Below are positions 7,437 through 16,127 of a DNA stretch of 36,284 nucleotides, piece after piece; within the stretch, counting starts at the first letter, position 1, and every line of letters starts with the position of its first letter. The DNA is from CAZBRS01 sp964494475 (GTDB lineage Bacteria > Myxococcota_A > UBA9042 > CAZBRS01): contig CAZBRS010000058.1 in assembly GCA_964494475.1 (NCBI GenBank), positions 1-36,284 on the forward strand. Reading direction: 5' to 3'. The position numbers were made by a program, and so were the translations under genes. A model generated the notes under the pieces. That model was not told the DNA's origin, did no database searches, and worked only from the letters and a program-made list of their open reading frames with translations.

Positions 7437-10084
7437 AGCGCCCCGCCCGCCTCGTCCTCATGCTGCTGTCGCTGCTGGCGCTGCCCGCCGGCGCCGAGCC
7501 GCTGCGCGTCACGTGGCTGTGGCACCTGGAGCAGCCCATCTACTGGCCGGCCCCGAACGCCTCGGGCCTCCGCTACCAGAGCGTGTGGGACTCGATGCAG
7601 GCCAAGGCGGCCGGCGCCCTGCACCCCCAGAACGACCTCGACGAGATCTTCGGCAAGGACGACCGCGTCGCGGCCTACCAGTACCGCGTGCGCGACGCCG
7701 TAGCTACGCTGCTCGGGTACCCCGACGCGGGCGCGCAAGTCAGCTACTCGGGCGGCCTGATCGTGAACATCGCGTCGCTCGGGGTGGCCGGCAAGCTCGG
7801 CTACTCGGCCGCCTGGAACGCCCCCTTCGAGGAGGCCCAGGGCTGGAGCACCGCCCAGGGTACGCCCCGTCTCGACGTGGTGATCTTCCCCTTCCACCAC
7901 GCCCTGCTGCCGCTGGTCGACGAGCGCGTGGCTCGCCGCGAGCTCGAGCTGTACCAGGCCGTGTACCCCGAGGCCTGGAACGACGCGAAGCGCTCGAAGG
8001 GCCTGTTCCCCTCGGAGATGGCCTTCTCGGAGCGCCTGATCCCGACGCTCGCCTCGCTCGGCCTCGAGTGGGTGGTGGTCTCGAACAGCCACCTCAGCCG
8101 CGCGTGCGCCGACTACCCGTGGGTGGCCGGCTCGGGGGGCGACAACATCCCGCCACCCAACCGCGCCGACCAGCTGAACCCTGCCCAGGGCAGCTACAAT
8201 CGCCTCTCGATCGACCGCGGCGTATCGCCCGCCAACGCCTATCCCTTCGCCTACCGCCCGCACCGCGCGCGCTACGTCGACCCCTCCACGGGCGTGGCGT
8301 CGAGCGTGGTCGTGGTGCCGGCCGCCCAGGGCGAGGGCTGGAAGGACGGCTACAGCTGCTATGGGCTCGACGCGGCCGACGAGTACGCCGCCAGCAGCGA
8401 GGCCGGGCACCCCATCCTCGTGCTGCTGGCCCACGACGGCGACAACGCCTTCGGCGGAGGCTACAGCTACTACCTCGACTGCGTGCACGGCCTGGCCGAC
8501 ACCGCGTCGTCCAAGGGCTACGTGCCCTCGACCGTGGCCGGCTACCTGGCCCAGTTCCCGCCCGACGCGGCCGACGTGGTGCACGTCGAGGACGGCGCCT
8601 GGGTCAACGCCGACGGCGACTTCGGCGCGCCGGCCTTCTGGAACTGGAACTGGCCGCCGGTGAACGCCGCGGGCGACGTCGACCCCGCCACGGGCTGGGC
8701 CGAGGACATCCGCAACTGGGCCATCCTCACGGCCGCCACCAACGTGGTGGTCACGGCCGAGGATCTGAAGGGCCCGCCCTCGCTCGCGAAGATCCTGCGC
8801 CCCGAGAGCGGCGGCTCGAAGCTCGAACAGGCCTGGCACTTCCTGATGGGCGGCCTGAACAGCGGCTACATGTACTACGGCAAGGTCCTCGACATGGAGC
8901 TGAAGCCCGTGGTGGCCGCCAACGAGGCGGTGGCGCGCGCGACCGAGGCCGCCGTCGACTGGAGCGGCGACGCCACCGGACCGACCGTGTGGGTACCTCA
9001 GCGTTGGCCCGACAACCCGGGCGGCACCAACTTCGGGCCGCTCTACAAGTACCAGGTGAAGGAGCTCGGGCCCGAGACGTGGTTCTGGACCTTCGCCCAC
9101 GACGTGTCGGGCATCGCCGACGCCGCCCTGAAGTACCGGGTCGACGTCGACGGCCAGAACCCCCTGACCACGGACGAGAACGAGACCTACGCGGGAGGCT
9201 CCGGGGTCGGCCCGTGGGTGTCGGTGGCCCTCCTCCGCCGCGCCTTCCCGGCCGCGCCGCCCGTGCCCGACCCCGAGATCGACACCTCGATCGCGCCGAC
9301 CGTCATCGCCGATCTGTTCTACGTGCAGGTCGATCTGCCCGTCGACCGCCTGGTCGACTACTACGTCGAGGCGAAGGACGCGAAGGGCAACCTCACGCGA
9401 TCGCCCATCCAGCACGTCTACGTGGGAACGTCCGACGGCCCCGTCACGCCCGCCGGCCCCTGGGAGCCCGCACACCCCGACTGCGACGACGCCGTCACCA
9501 TCCACGGGGCCAAGGCAGGCTTCGTGCATTGGGGCGTCGACGGCTGGAAGGCGCCCGATTCGGCCTGGTGGCCCGCGGGCACCACCGCCTTCGGCGACGG
9601 CAAGTCGGTCGAGACCCCCCTCGCCCCCTGCGGCGCCGGCTTCTGCGCCACGCTCGGGCCCTTCCTCGCGGAGGGAGCGCCTGCGGTCGAGGTGATCGAC
9701 TTCGTCTTCCACTACGCCGACGGCACGTGGGACAGCCACGGCGGCTCCGACTACCACGTGACCATCGGGGCGTGCGGCCCGGCCACGCCCGACGACGGCC
9801 CCGACGCGAGCGACGCCACGTCGCCCGAGGCGACCGGCAGCGACGCGCACCCCGTCGACGGCGCCGCCGGCGACGCCGCCCACGTGCCCCCCGACGCGAG
9901 CCCGCACGACGCGGCGACCGGCGACACGACCGCCGACCAGGGCCCCACGACCGGCGGCGGCTCGGGCGGTTGCGCCCTCTCGAGCCGCAGCTCTGGATCG
10001 GCTCCGCTGGCGCTGCTCCTGATCGGTGGATGGTTCGGGACCTTGGGACTGGCGCGGGCCAGGCGCCCCCGGGTGGTCAGTTGA
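7433..10084 (+). CDS. Secreted GH57-like glycoside hydrolase with CBM-like module and myxosortase-type tail
   Basis: An 883-residue exported protein. The signal peptide MKRPARLVLMLLSLLALPAGA precedes a GH57-type (alpha-amylase/alpha-mannosidase fold) catalytic region. WHLEQPIYW resembles the first GH57 motif, FPSEMAFSERL places a candidate nucleophile Glu, and LAHDGDNAFGGG resembles the Asp motif. A later region (VHWGVDGWKAPDSAWWPAG ... DGTWDSHGGSDYHVTIG) looks like a starch-binding CBM25/53-type module. It is followed by an Asp/Ala/Thr-rich linker. The end has GGC (Cys near residue 847), a hydrophobic helix and an Arg cluster, as in MYXO-CTERM proteins sorted to the myxobacterial surface. 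GAGGAG lies before the ATG, which overlaps the DUF2079 stop. Its end overlaps the convergent lipoprotein gene by 8 bases. Substrate is inferred to be an alpha-glucan-like polysaccharide. Confidence 0.8.
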   Translation: MKRPARLVLMLLSLLALPAGAEPLRVTWLWHLEQPIYWPAPNASGLRYQSVWDSMQAKAAGALHPQNDLDEIFGKDDRVAAYQYRVRDAVATLLGYPDAGAQVSYSGGLIVNIASLGVAGKLGYSAAWNAPFEEAQGWSTAQGTPRLDVVIFPFHHALLPLVDERVARRELELYQAVYPEAWNDAKRSKGLFPSEMAFSERLIPTLASLGLEWVVVSNSHLSRACADYPWVAGSGGDNIPPPNRADQLNPAQGSYNRLSIDRGVSPANAYPFAYRPHRARYVDPSTGVASSVVVVPAAQGEGWKDGYSCYGLDAADEYAASSEAGHPILVLLAHDGDNAFGGGYSYYLDCVHGLADTASSKGYVPSTVAGYLAQFPPDAADVVHVEDGAWVNADGDFGAPAFWNWNWPPVNAAGDVDPATGWAEDIRNWAILTAATNVVVTAEDLKGPPSLAKILRPESGGSKLEQAWHFLMGGLNSGYMYYGKVLDMELKPVVAANEAVARATEAAVDWSGDATGPTVWVPQRWPDNPGGTNFGPLYKYQVKELGPETWFWTFAHDVSGIADAALKYRVDVDGQNPLTTDENETYAGGSGVGPWVSVALLRRAFPAAPPVPDPEIDTSIAPTVIADLFYVQVDLPVDRLVDYYVEAKDAKGNLTRSPIQHVYVGTSDGPVTPAGPWEPAHPDCDDAVTIHGAKAGFVHWGVDGWKAPDSAWWPAGTTAFGDGKSVETPLAPCGAGFCATLGPFLAEGAPAVEVIDFVFHYADGTWDSHGGSDYHVTIGACGPATPDDGPDASDATSPEATGSDAHPVDGAAGDAAHVPPDASPHDAATGDTTADQGPTTGGGSGGCALSSRSSGSAPLALLLIGGWFGTLGLARARRPRVVS

Positions 10085-11396
10085 CCGGATCCTTCAAGCT
10101 GCGCGTGCTGACGCCGGCGCCCCACCACGACTCGCCCTGGTTGGCGGGCACCACCACGTTGAACTGGCCGGAGAGCAGGTCGAGCGACAGGATGGCCCCG
10201 CCCGCGTCGAAGCCGTAGACCTTGTCCCACAGCCCGGCCAGGCCGTAGACCGAACTGTAACCCGTGAGCGTGCCCACGGTGCTCTGTACCTTGCCGTCGA
10301 CCGGGTTGACCTTGACCAGGTAGTCGGAGTCGCCGAAGCCGCTCTTGACCGAGGCGTAGGTGCCGAGGTCGGTGACCGAGAAGGCGTCGCCGCTCGACGT
10401 GTAGTTGCCGCCATAAGAGCCGATCGAGGTGATGGAGGCCGTGCCGCCGTTCACGGTGATGCGGTTCCACGAGCCGGAGCTGCCCACGCCGATCAGCACC
10501 TCGTTGGTCGCGTCGACGGTGCCCTTGGGGACCAGCGTGAAGCCGTTGAACTGCCCGGGCAGCGAGGCGATCGTCTTGCACTGGGCGGTGACGGCCGAGC
10601 AGCGGTAGAGCGTGTCGAACGACACGGCGTACAGGTGCCCGTCGGCGTCGATGGCGATGTCGGTGATGCTCTGGTCGCCGGCGTCCCAGTCGAAGTCGAA
10701 GTACTCGACAGGAACGGGCTTGGCCTGGTTCAGGGGGTTCCACGCGAACAGCCGCGACGAGGTGTGGGCGTACACGGTGGCCGGCAGCGTGAGCCCGGGC
10801 CAGGTCGTGTCGTAGGGAGCCTCGTCGGCGCCGTCGGTGACCCAGTCGCCGTCGTCGTCGGGGTCGCACGCGTCGCCCGACAGGTCGTGGTCGAAGTCCT
10901 TCTGGTCGGGGTTCGGAAGGGCCAGGCAGTTGTCCTTGTAGTCGGGCACGCCGTCGTTGTCGGTGTCGACCTCGGTGTTCACGTCGGGCGAGATGATCTG
11001 GTCGGGCCACTGCACCTGGTCGGGTCCGTCGTCGGGGGTCGCGTCGGGGGGCTGCCAGGTGTCGGGCTCGGCCGTATCGGGGGGCTGCCAGGTGTCGGGC
11101 CCGGGCAGGTCGGTCGGGAGCGCGTCGGCGGGCGAAGCGTCGGGGCCGAGGTCGCCCGAGGCGTCGGGGCCTGGCACGTCGAGCCCCGCCAGGTCGCCGT
11201 TCAGCACGTCGCCCCAGTTGACCCCCGGCTGGCACGCGGACCACGCGCCGTCTTCGTGACAGAGCTGGGCGCCGGCCTCGCCGTTCCAGGCCACGCACGC
11301 GCGGGCCTCGCCGGTCGTGCACGTGTCGCCCGCGTTCGAACCCGAACAGGCGGCGGCGACTCCGACGAAGAACACGAACAACCCGGCGTGGCGCAT
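10077..11396 (-). CDS. Secreted lipoprotein with Asp-rich linker, TSP3-like repeat and propeller-like domain
   Basis: A 439-residue predicted lipoprotein. The signal ends in a lipobox-like VAAAC (MRHAGLFVFFVGVAAAC). A small Cys-rich segment (TCTTGEARACVAWNGE) and a long Asp/Pro linker follow. Next is a thrombospondin type-3-like calcium motif (DTDNDGVPDYKDNC ... SGDACDPDDDGD). The remaining ~230 residues (IAIDADGHLYAVSFDTLYRC, VLIGVGSSGSWNRITVNGG, YLVKVNPVDGKV) read like blades of a beta-propeller sensing or binding domain. The calcium motif is of the same kind as in the giant protein at 24360-33248. The ATG start is 23 bases from the sequencing gap, so its promoter is not visible. No enzymatic motif seen. 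Confidence 0.82.
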   Translation of the reverse strand: MRHAGLFVFFVGVAAACSGSNAGDTCTTGEARACVAWNGEAGAQLCHEDGAWSACQPGVNWGDVLNGDLAGLDVPGPDASGDLGPDASPADALPTDLPGPDTWQPPDTAEPDTWQPPDATPDDGPDQVQWPDQIISPDVNTEVDTDNDGVPDYKDNCLALPNPDQKDFDHDLSGDACDPDDDGDWVTDGADEAPYDTTWPGLTLPATVYAHTSSRLFAWNPLNQAKPVPVEYFDFDWDAGDQSITDIAIDADGHLYAVSFDTLYRCSAVTAQCKTIASLPGQFNGFTLVPKGTVDATNEVLIGVGSSGSWNRITVNGGTASITSIGSYGGNYTSSGDAFSVTDLGTYASVKSGFGDSDYLVKVNPVDGKVQSTVGTLTGYSSVYGLAGLWDKVYGFDAGGAILSLDLLSGQFNVVVPANQGESWWGAGVSTRSLKDPVN

Positions 11397-11419
11397 GCAG
11401 GTTCCGGCGCGGTGAACGG

Positions 11420-11519
11420 NNNNNNNNNNNNNNNNNNNNNNNNNNNNNNNNNNNNNNNNNNNNNNNNNNNNNNNNNNNNNNNNNNNNNNNNNNNNNNNNN
11501 NNNNNNNNNNNNNNNNNNN
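11420..11519. other. 100-base N gap (assembly scaffold gap)
   Basis: Exactly 100 N, the usual convention for a gap of unknown size. It lies in the divergent intergenic region between two genes and hides their promoters. Translations crossing it are not real. Confidence 0.99.
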
Positions 11520-11530
11520 GGCAGGCCCGC

Positions 11531-12820
11531 ATGAAGCTCACCGTGCTCCTCCTGGCCCTGCTGCTCGCCGGCCTCGCGGATCCGCCCTGGGCCAACGCTC
11601 AGGTCACGGCGGCCACCTGGACGGCGTCGGTCGGCTTCGCGCCGAACCTGGCCGAGCTCCCCGCGTACCAGCCCGGTCAGACCATCGACAAGACGAACGC
11701 AGCGGCCTGGAAGGCGTGGCTGCCCTCGGGCCTCGCGCTCCTGGTCGATCGCTACGCGCTCGAGCTCACGACGCGCGCCTACGAGCCCGTGCACCCCTCG
11801 CGCGGGTTCATCGAGGCCACCAACCGGGCCCTCGGCAAGGCCCGCATCGACTGGAGCGCGAGCGATCCGCGCAAGACCGCGCTCTCGGGCTACGCGGGGG
11901 GCCTGCCCTTCCTGAAGCCCCACGACGAGCCCGATCCGTTGAAGGCCGGCCGCCTGATCGCCTACAACCACCAGTACGCCTACCGGGGTGACGACGGCAG
12001 CTTCCACTACGGCGTGTACTGGGTCTCGGCCAAGACCGGCGTCGAGCGCTCCGAGGAGTGGCAGTGGCGCTACGTCACGCGCACGCGCTTCCGCACCGAC
12101 GTCGAGCCCATCCCCACGCTCTCCGACTTCGGCGACGACGTGGCGGGGCGCTCGATGACCTGGGCCGTCTTCCCCCAGGACAAGCGCGGCTTCGCGGCGC
12201 TCTACAGCCGCTACGACGACCCGCGCGACGTGCAGGGCTGGATGTACGTGCCCACCATGCGCCGCGTGCTGCGCGCCTCGTTCGGCACGCGCGGCGACGC
12301 GTGGAACAGCACCGACCTGCTGTACGAGGACGTGCACGGCTACAACGGCTACCCGGAGTGGATGAACTGGAAGCTGGTCGGACGCCAGACCATGCTGGCG
12401 CCGGTGCACTCGGGCCTCGAGGCGGGCAAGGACGCCCGCGACGCGTCGTTCGACTTCGCCTCCTGGCCCCACTGGAACCCGAAGATGCAGTGGGAGCCGC
12501 GCGCCGTCTACGTGCTCGAGGTCACGCCGCGCCTGCCCGACTACCCCTACAGCAAGATGGTCATGTACGTCGACGCCGAGACGTATGGCATCGTGCTGAA
12601 GGAGATGCACGATCGGAAGGGCAAGCTCTGGAAGGTGATGCTGAACGCGTCGAGCGCGTCGCCCGACCTGGATCGCTACCCGCTGCGCATCGGCACCTCG
12701 CTGGTGGTCGACCTGCAGGCCGAGCACGCCACCGTGTTCCCGGCCTACGAGGTCGAGGCCAACGTAGGCTACGACCCGCGCTTCTTCACCGAGCCGAACC
12801 TGCGCAAGATGGGCAAGTAG
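11531..12820 (+). CDS. DUF1329 family exported protein (LolA-like fold)
   Basis: A 429-residue exported protein with signal peptide MKLTVLLLALLLAGLADPPWA. The pattern fits DUF1329 proteins: GLALLVDRYALELTTRAYEP near the start, a mid region YVTRTRFRTDVEPIPTLSDF, YVPTMRRVLRASFGTRGDAW, and YVLEVTPRLPDYPYSKMVMY with YVDAETYGIVLKEMHDRKG. The family shares the half-barrel fold of LolA/LolB-type outer-membrane lipoprotein carriers and is linked to envelope lipid or lipoprotein handling; its exact role is unknown. Length is normal for the family. The start is only 11 bases after the N gap, so promoter and ribosome binding site are uncertain. It ends 13 bases from the convergent M14 peptidase gene with no clear terminator between. 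Confidence 0.85.
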   Translation: MKLTVLLLALLLAGLADPPWANAQVTAATWTASVGFAPNLAELPAYQPGQTIDKTNAAAWKAWLPSGLALLVDRYALELTTRAYEPVHPSRGFIEATNRALGKARIDWSASDPRKTALSGYAGGLPFLKPHDEPDPLKAGRLIAYNHQYAYRGDDGSFHYGVYWVSAKTGVERSEEWQWRYVTRTRFRTDVEPIPTLSDFGDDVAGRSMTWAVFPQDKRGFAALYSRYDDPRDVQGWMYVPTMRRVLRASFGTRGDAWNSTDLLYEDVHGYNGYPEWMNWKLVGRQTMLAPVHSGLEAGKDARDASFDFASWPHWNPKMQWEPRAVYVLEVTPRLPDYPYSKMVMYVDAETYGIVLKEMHDRKGKLWKVMLNASSASPDLDRYPLRIGTSLVVDLQAEHATVFPAYEVEANVGYDPRFFTEPNLRKMGK

Positions 12821-12833
12821 GCGACCGCGAGCG

Positions 12834-14378
12834 TCAGGGCACGGTGGCGGCGTCGATCGCGGCCTCGACCCCCCGGCCGGCCAGACCGGCGCGCAGGAGC
12901 AGCGCCCGTGGGGGGCTCTCGGGGGTCTCGACGACCAGCACGGGCAGCCCCCGCGCGGCCGCCCAGGCGGCGAGAGAGCCGGGAGCCGGCGGCCCGAGGT
13001 CGTCAGGGGCTGCCCAGGTGGCGTCGGCGTAGGCGGCCGCCACGCGTTCGGCCTGCCCGGACCGGGCCAGGCCGTGGGCCTGGTCGCTGCCCTCCAGCAC
13101 GATCACGGCCCGCGGCTCCAGCGTCACGACCAGCGCTGCCAGCGCGCGCCCTTCGGCGCAGGGAGCCTCCCGGGCCCCGACGTTCGGGGAGGCCGACCCG
13201 TCGGCGGAATGGCCCGCGTCGGGAGCGCAGCCCACCTGGTTCAGCGGCCGCCCCGCCGCGACGCCGTCGGGGTTCGCCACCGTGACCAGCACGACGGGGG
13301 GCAGCGCGGCGCCCGCGACGCGCGAGAGCAACCGGGCCCGCAGCCTCTCGGCCACCAGCACGCCGGCCGGGCGGCCGTCGAGGCCGGCCACGACGAGCAC
13401 GGGCGCGCCCTGCCCCCCGAACTCGTCGACCAGCAGGGGGCGCCCGCCCGCCGTGTCGCCGAGCCGCCACCCCGCATGGGCCGGGGCGTCGGCGTCGTCG
13501 GGGATCGCGATCGTCGGGGACACGCCTTCGGCGCCGTGCGCGGCCGTCCAGGCCAGGGCCTCGTGGAGCGCAGCGAGCCACGGGTCGAGGTCGGCCAGCG
13601 CGGCCACGGCCGGGGGCAATTCGAGCGTGACGGTGGGGATCTGCAGGTCGACGCCGGCCCAGGAGCCGAAGGAGCCGGGGTAGACCCCGATGTCCTGGTC
13701 GATGGCCACGCCCGAGACCGCGGCCAGCGCCTCGGCCAGAGCCTGGGCCGGCCCGTCGTAGTTGATGGCGTCGAGCGGGCTGTGGATCGAGACGATCACG
13801 GCCGGATCGAGCTGCTCGACCAGGCGCGCCACGACCGCCGACTCGGGCTCGGACAGGGGCGAAGGGCCGTAGGTGGCCGACGGCTCGAAGTTCGACGCAG
13901 CGAAGTTGCGGTTGAGGTCGACGCCGTGGGCGTTGGCCCGCGTGCCCGCGACGAAGCCGTCGGGGTTGATCAGCGTGGCGAGCACCAGGCGCAGGCCCGC
14001 CAGGCGCTCGGGCCGGGCCAGCAGCCCGGCGCGCAGGTGCTCGACCACCTGCTGCGCAGGCACCTCGTTGCCGTGGATGGTGGCGAAGACCAGGGCCGTC
14101 GGCCCCGCGTCGCCGAAGCGCTCGGCCACGATGGGCCGCCCCTCGACGGAAGACCCCAGCACGGCCGCGCCGTGAACCACCGGGGGGCCCTCGTACGGCA
14201 CGGCGTCGGGCCACGTGGGCAGGTCGAGCCCGGGGGTTGCGTCGGCGACCTCGACGACGCTTGCGTCGGCGCCGTCCGCGTCGGACCCGCCGCCGAGGTC
14301 CTCGGCCGCCCCGCACGCGCCGAACAACCCGAGCAGCACGGCCGCGAGACCCACGCGCCGCGCGCGATCAATCGTCAT
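12834..14378 (-). CDS. Lipoprotein with tandem M14 carboxypeptidase domains, second one degenerate
   Basis: A 514-residue predicted lipoprotein (signal ending LLGLFGAC, then an Asp/Ala linker). Domain 1 (about residues 68-285) is a zinc carboxypeptidase resembling MpaA-type M14 peptidases. It has IHGNE (His102, Glu105) and SIHSP (His199) as zinc ligands, NPDGFVAGTRANAHGVDLNR around the substrate arginine, and TLELPP (Glu253) as catalytic glutamate. Domain 2 (about 300-510) repeats the same order (GLDGRPAGVLVAERLRARLL, ANPDGVAAG, VETPESPP). In it the three zinc ligands become Asp334, Pro337 and Glu429, and only Glu484 remains. A role in cleaving cell-wall peptides is likely but inferred. One base separates it from the upstream kinase gene, so the two are probably co-translated. 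Confidence 0.85.
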   Translation of the reverse strand: MTIDRARRVGLAAVLLGLFGACGAAEDLGGGSDADGADASVVEVADATPGLDLPTWPDAVPYEGPPVVHGAAVLGSSVEGRPIVAERFGDAGPTALVFATIHGNEVPAQQVVEHLRAGLLARPERLAGLRLVLATLINPDGFVAGTRANAHGVDLNRNFAASNFEPSATYGPSPLSEPESAVVARLVEQLDPAVIVSIHSPLDAINYDGPAQALAEALAAVSGVAIDQDIGVYPGSFGSWAGVDLQIPTVTLELPPAVAALADLDPWLAALHEALAWTAAHGAEGVSPTIAIPDDADAPAHAGWRLGDTAGGRPLLVDEFGGQGAPVLVVAGLDGRPAGVLVAERLRARLLSRVAGAALPPVVLVTVANPDGVAAGRPLNQVGCAPDAGHSADGSASPNVGAREAPCAEGRALAALVVTLEPRAVIVLEGSDQAHGLARSGQAERVAAAYADATWAAPDDLGPPAPGSLAAWAAARGLPVLVVETPESPPRALLLRAGLAGRGVEAAIDAATVP

Positions 14379-14379
14379 T

Positions 14380-15984
14380 TCAAGGACCTGACTTCGGGAC
14401 GGGGGCCGCCGGCGTGAGGGGAACGTGGACCTGGCGGGTCTCGTCGGGCAGGACGGACACGGTGGCGTCGGCGTAGCCGGCGAGCGAGAACGAATAGGCC
14501 ACCGCGACGCCGCCCTGGGGCACGCGGAGCACGAGCGGGGTCGCGCCGAGGTCCTGGCCGCCCCGATGCACGCGCGCGCCAGCGGGCTCGGAGGTCAACG
14601 TCAGGCCGACGGTGGACCGCGAAGAGACGAAGAGCACCGCCAGCAGCACCAGACCGAGCACGAACGCCGCGCTCAACCCGGCCATCCACCGTACACGCGT
14701 CCGGCGGGCCGAGTCGAAGGCCGCCGAGACCTCGTCGAGCTCGTCGGGGGCGCCGCGCGGCGCGGTGTCGGCCGCGTCTCGCGGGCGGATCATGGCGACC
14801 TCGGCCGTGGGCGGGAACTCGTCCACGGACGCGGCCGGGGCGCTCGTAGCGGGCTTGGGTCGGGCCGACCCCTCGTCGCGCAGCGCGGTCTTTCGGAGGT
14901 CGGGCGAGAGCGTCTGCCATCCGCGCGACGCGTTGGCCATGGCGCGCGCGGCCGCGTCGCCGCCGCACATCCCCATGCCCGTGACGTACAGGGGCCGCAG
15001 GCGCTCGGTGTCGGCGCCGTCGGCCACGAGCTTCACGACGCGGTCGAGCTCGGCCACGAAGGCCGCGCCGTCGGCGGGTCGCTGCTCCCGATCCTTGGCG
15101 AGGCAGCTCCACAGCAGGCGATGCAGCGGCTTGGGTACCTCGACGTCGGGGGCCACGATGCGAATGGAGTCGGGCTCCTTCCGAAGCAGCGCGTGCATCA
15201 ACTGGAACGCGTCGTTGGCCTTGAAGGGGCGTTCGCCGGCGAGCATCTCGTACATCATGACGCCGAGCGCGAACACGTCGGCCCGCGCGTCGACCGCGTG
15301 GCCCAGCACCATCTCGGGCGACATGTAGGCGGGCGTGCCCAGCACCTCGCCGAGCTTGGTCAGGTTCGTCCCGGCGAGCGACGGCGCGCGGGCGATCCCG
15401 AAGTCGAGCACCTTGACGAAGTTCGAGCCCACCACCCCCGCTCCCCTGACCAGGAACACGTTGTCGGGCTTCAGATCGCGGTGCACGATGCCCTTCGCGT
15501 GCGCCTCGGCCAGGGGCTCGCCCACGTCGCGCAGGATGCGCAGGGTCTCGTCGACGGGGACACGCTCGACCAACTCCAGGTGCTCGCGGAGCGACCGGCC
15601 CTCGAGGAACTCCATCACGAGGTAGAGCGCGCCCTCCGGCGTGGAGTCGAACGCGATCACCTTGATGGCGTGGGGGCTGATCAGCCGCGACATGGCCTTG
15701 GCCTCGACCAGGAAGCGCCGGGCCATCTCGTCGTCGCCCGCCATGTGGGGACGAAGGAGCTTCAACGCCACCTGCCGACCGATCGGCTGCTGGTCGCACA
15801 GGTACACCGTGGCCGTGCCTCCCTGGCCCAGGCGCTTCAAGACGCGGTAGCGTCCGGCGAACAGCGTGCCGAGCAGGGGGTCGCGGTCGGGGTTGGTCTC
15901 CTCGTACCGGCAACCGTCGCGCGGGCAGAACTTCGCGTCGTTACGCGGAGCCGGGCGACCGCACTGGGGGCAAACGAGGGGCAA
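14380..15984 (-). CDS. Hanks-type Ser/Thr protein kinase with N-terminal zinc ribbon, TM helix and PEGA domain
   Basis: A 534-residue membrane-anchored kinase. The N-terminus MPLVCPQCGRPAPRND plus FCPRDGC forms a zinc ribbon. The kinase domain has the glycine loop LGQGGTATVY, VALKLL (lysine), HRDLKPDN (catalytic loop), VLDFGIA (DFG) and GTPAYMSPE. After a linker comes one hydrophobic helix (GLSAAFVLGLVLLAVLFV) and an extracytoplasmic PEGA domain (LTSEPAGARVHRGGQDLGATP). The TTG at 15984 was preferred because a promoter read at 16016-16044 would put transcription start near 16009; the frame stays open to a GTG at 16062, which would add 26 residues. The M14 peptidase gene follows after one base, suggesting the kinase senses or controls envelope turnover. 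The start is the least certain point. Confidence 0.92.
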   Translation of the reverse strand: MPLVCPQCGRPAPRNDAKFCPRDGCRYEETNPDRDPLLGTLFAGRYRVLKRLGQGGTATVYLCDQQPIGRQVALKLLRPHMAGDDEMARRFLVEAKAMSRLISPHAIKVIAFDSTPEGALYLVMEFLEGRSLREHLELVERVPVDETLRILRDVGEPLAEAHAKGIVHRDLKPDNVFLVRGAGVVGSNFVKVLDFGIARAPSLAGTNLTKLGEVLGTPAYMSPEMVLGHAVDARADVFALGVMMYEMLAGERPFKANDAFQLMHALLRKEPDSIRIVAPDVEVPKPLHRLLWSCLAKDREQRPADGAAFVAELDRVVKLVADGADTERLRPLYVTGMGMCGGDAAARAMANASRGWQTLSPDLRKTALRDEGSARPKPATSAPAASVDEFPPTAEVAMIRPRDAADTAPRGAPDELDEVSAAFDSARRTRVRWMAGLSAAFVLGLVLLAVLFVSSRSTVGLTLTSEPAGARVHRGGQDLGATPLVLRVPQGGVAVAYSFSLAGYADATVSVLPDETRQVHVPLTPAAPVPKSGP

Positions 15985-16015
15985 GCAGGTCCGCGAGCGT
16001 TGGTGGTACAAGGGG

Positions 16016-16044
16016 AATGTACCGGAGACGGCCCTCGCGGTCCA
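16016..16044 (-). promoter_or_regulatory. Possible promoter of the kinase-peptidase operon
   Basis: On the minus strand TGGACC (16039-16044), 17 bases, TACATT (16016-16021). If used, the transcript begins about 25 bases before the TTG at 15984. Confidence 0.4.
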
Positions 16045-16127
16045 GCTTTGTTCGAACCCCACGACGACCGACTCGTGGTACGATGAAAATCACGTCGGCG
16101 ACGACGCCCTGACGTCGGGAGACCGCC

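Noticed and set aside
10026..11534. Long frames crossing the N run
   Set aside because: They are artefacts of translating N and the complement of the lipoprotein gene.
15985..16062. Longer N-terminus of the kinase from GTG 16062
   Set aside because: It would overlap the promoter read at 16016-16044 and adds residues with no family features; kept only as an alternative.
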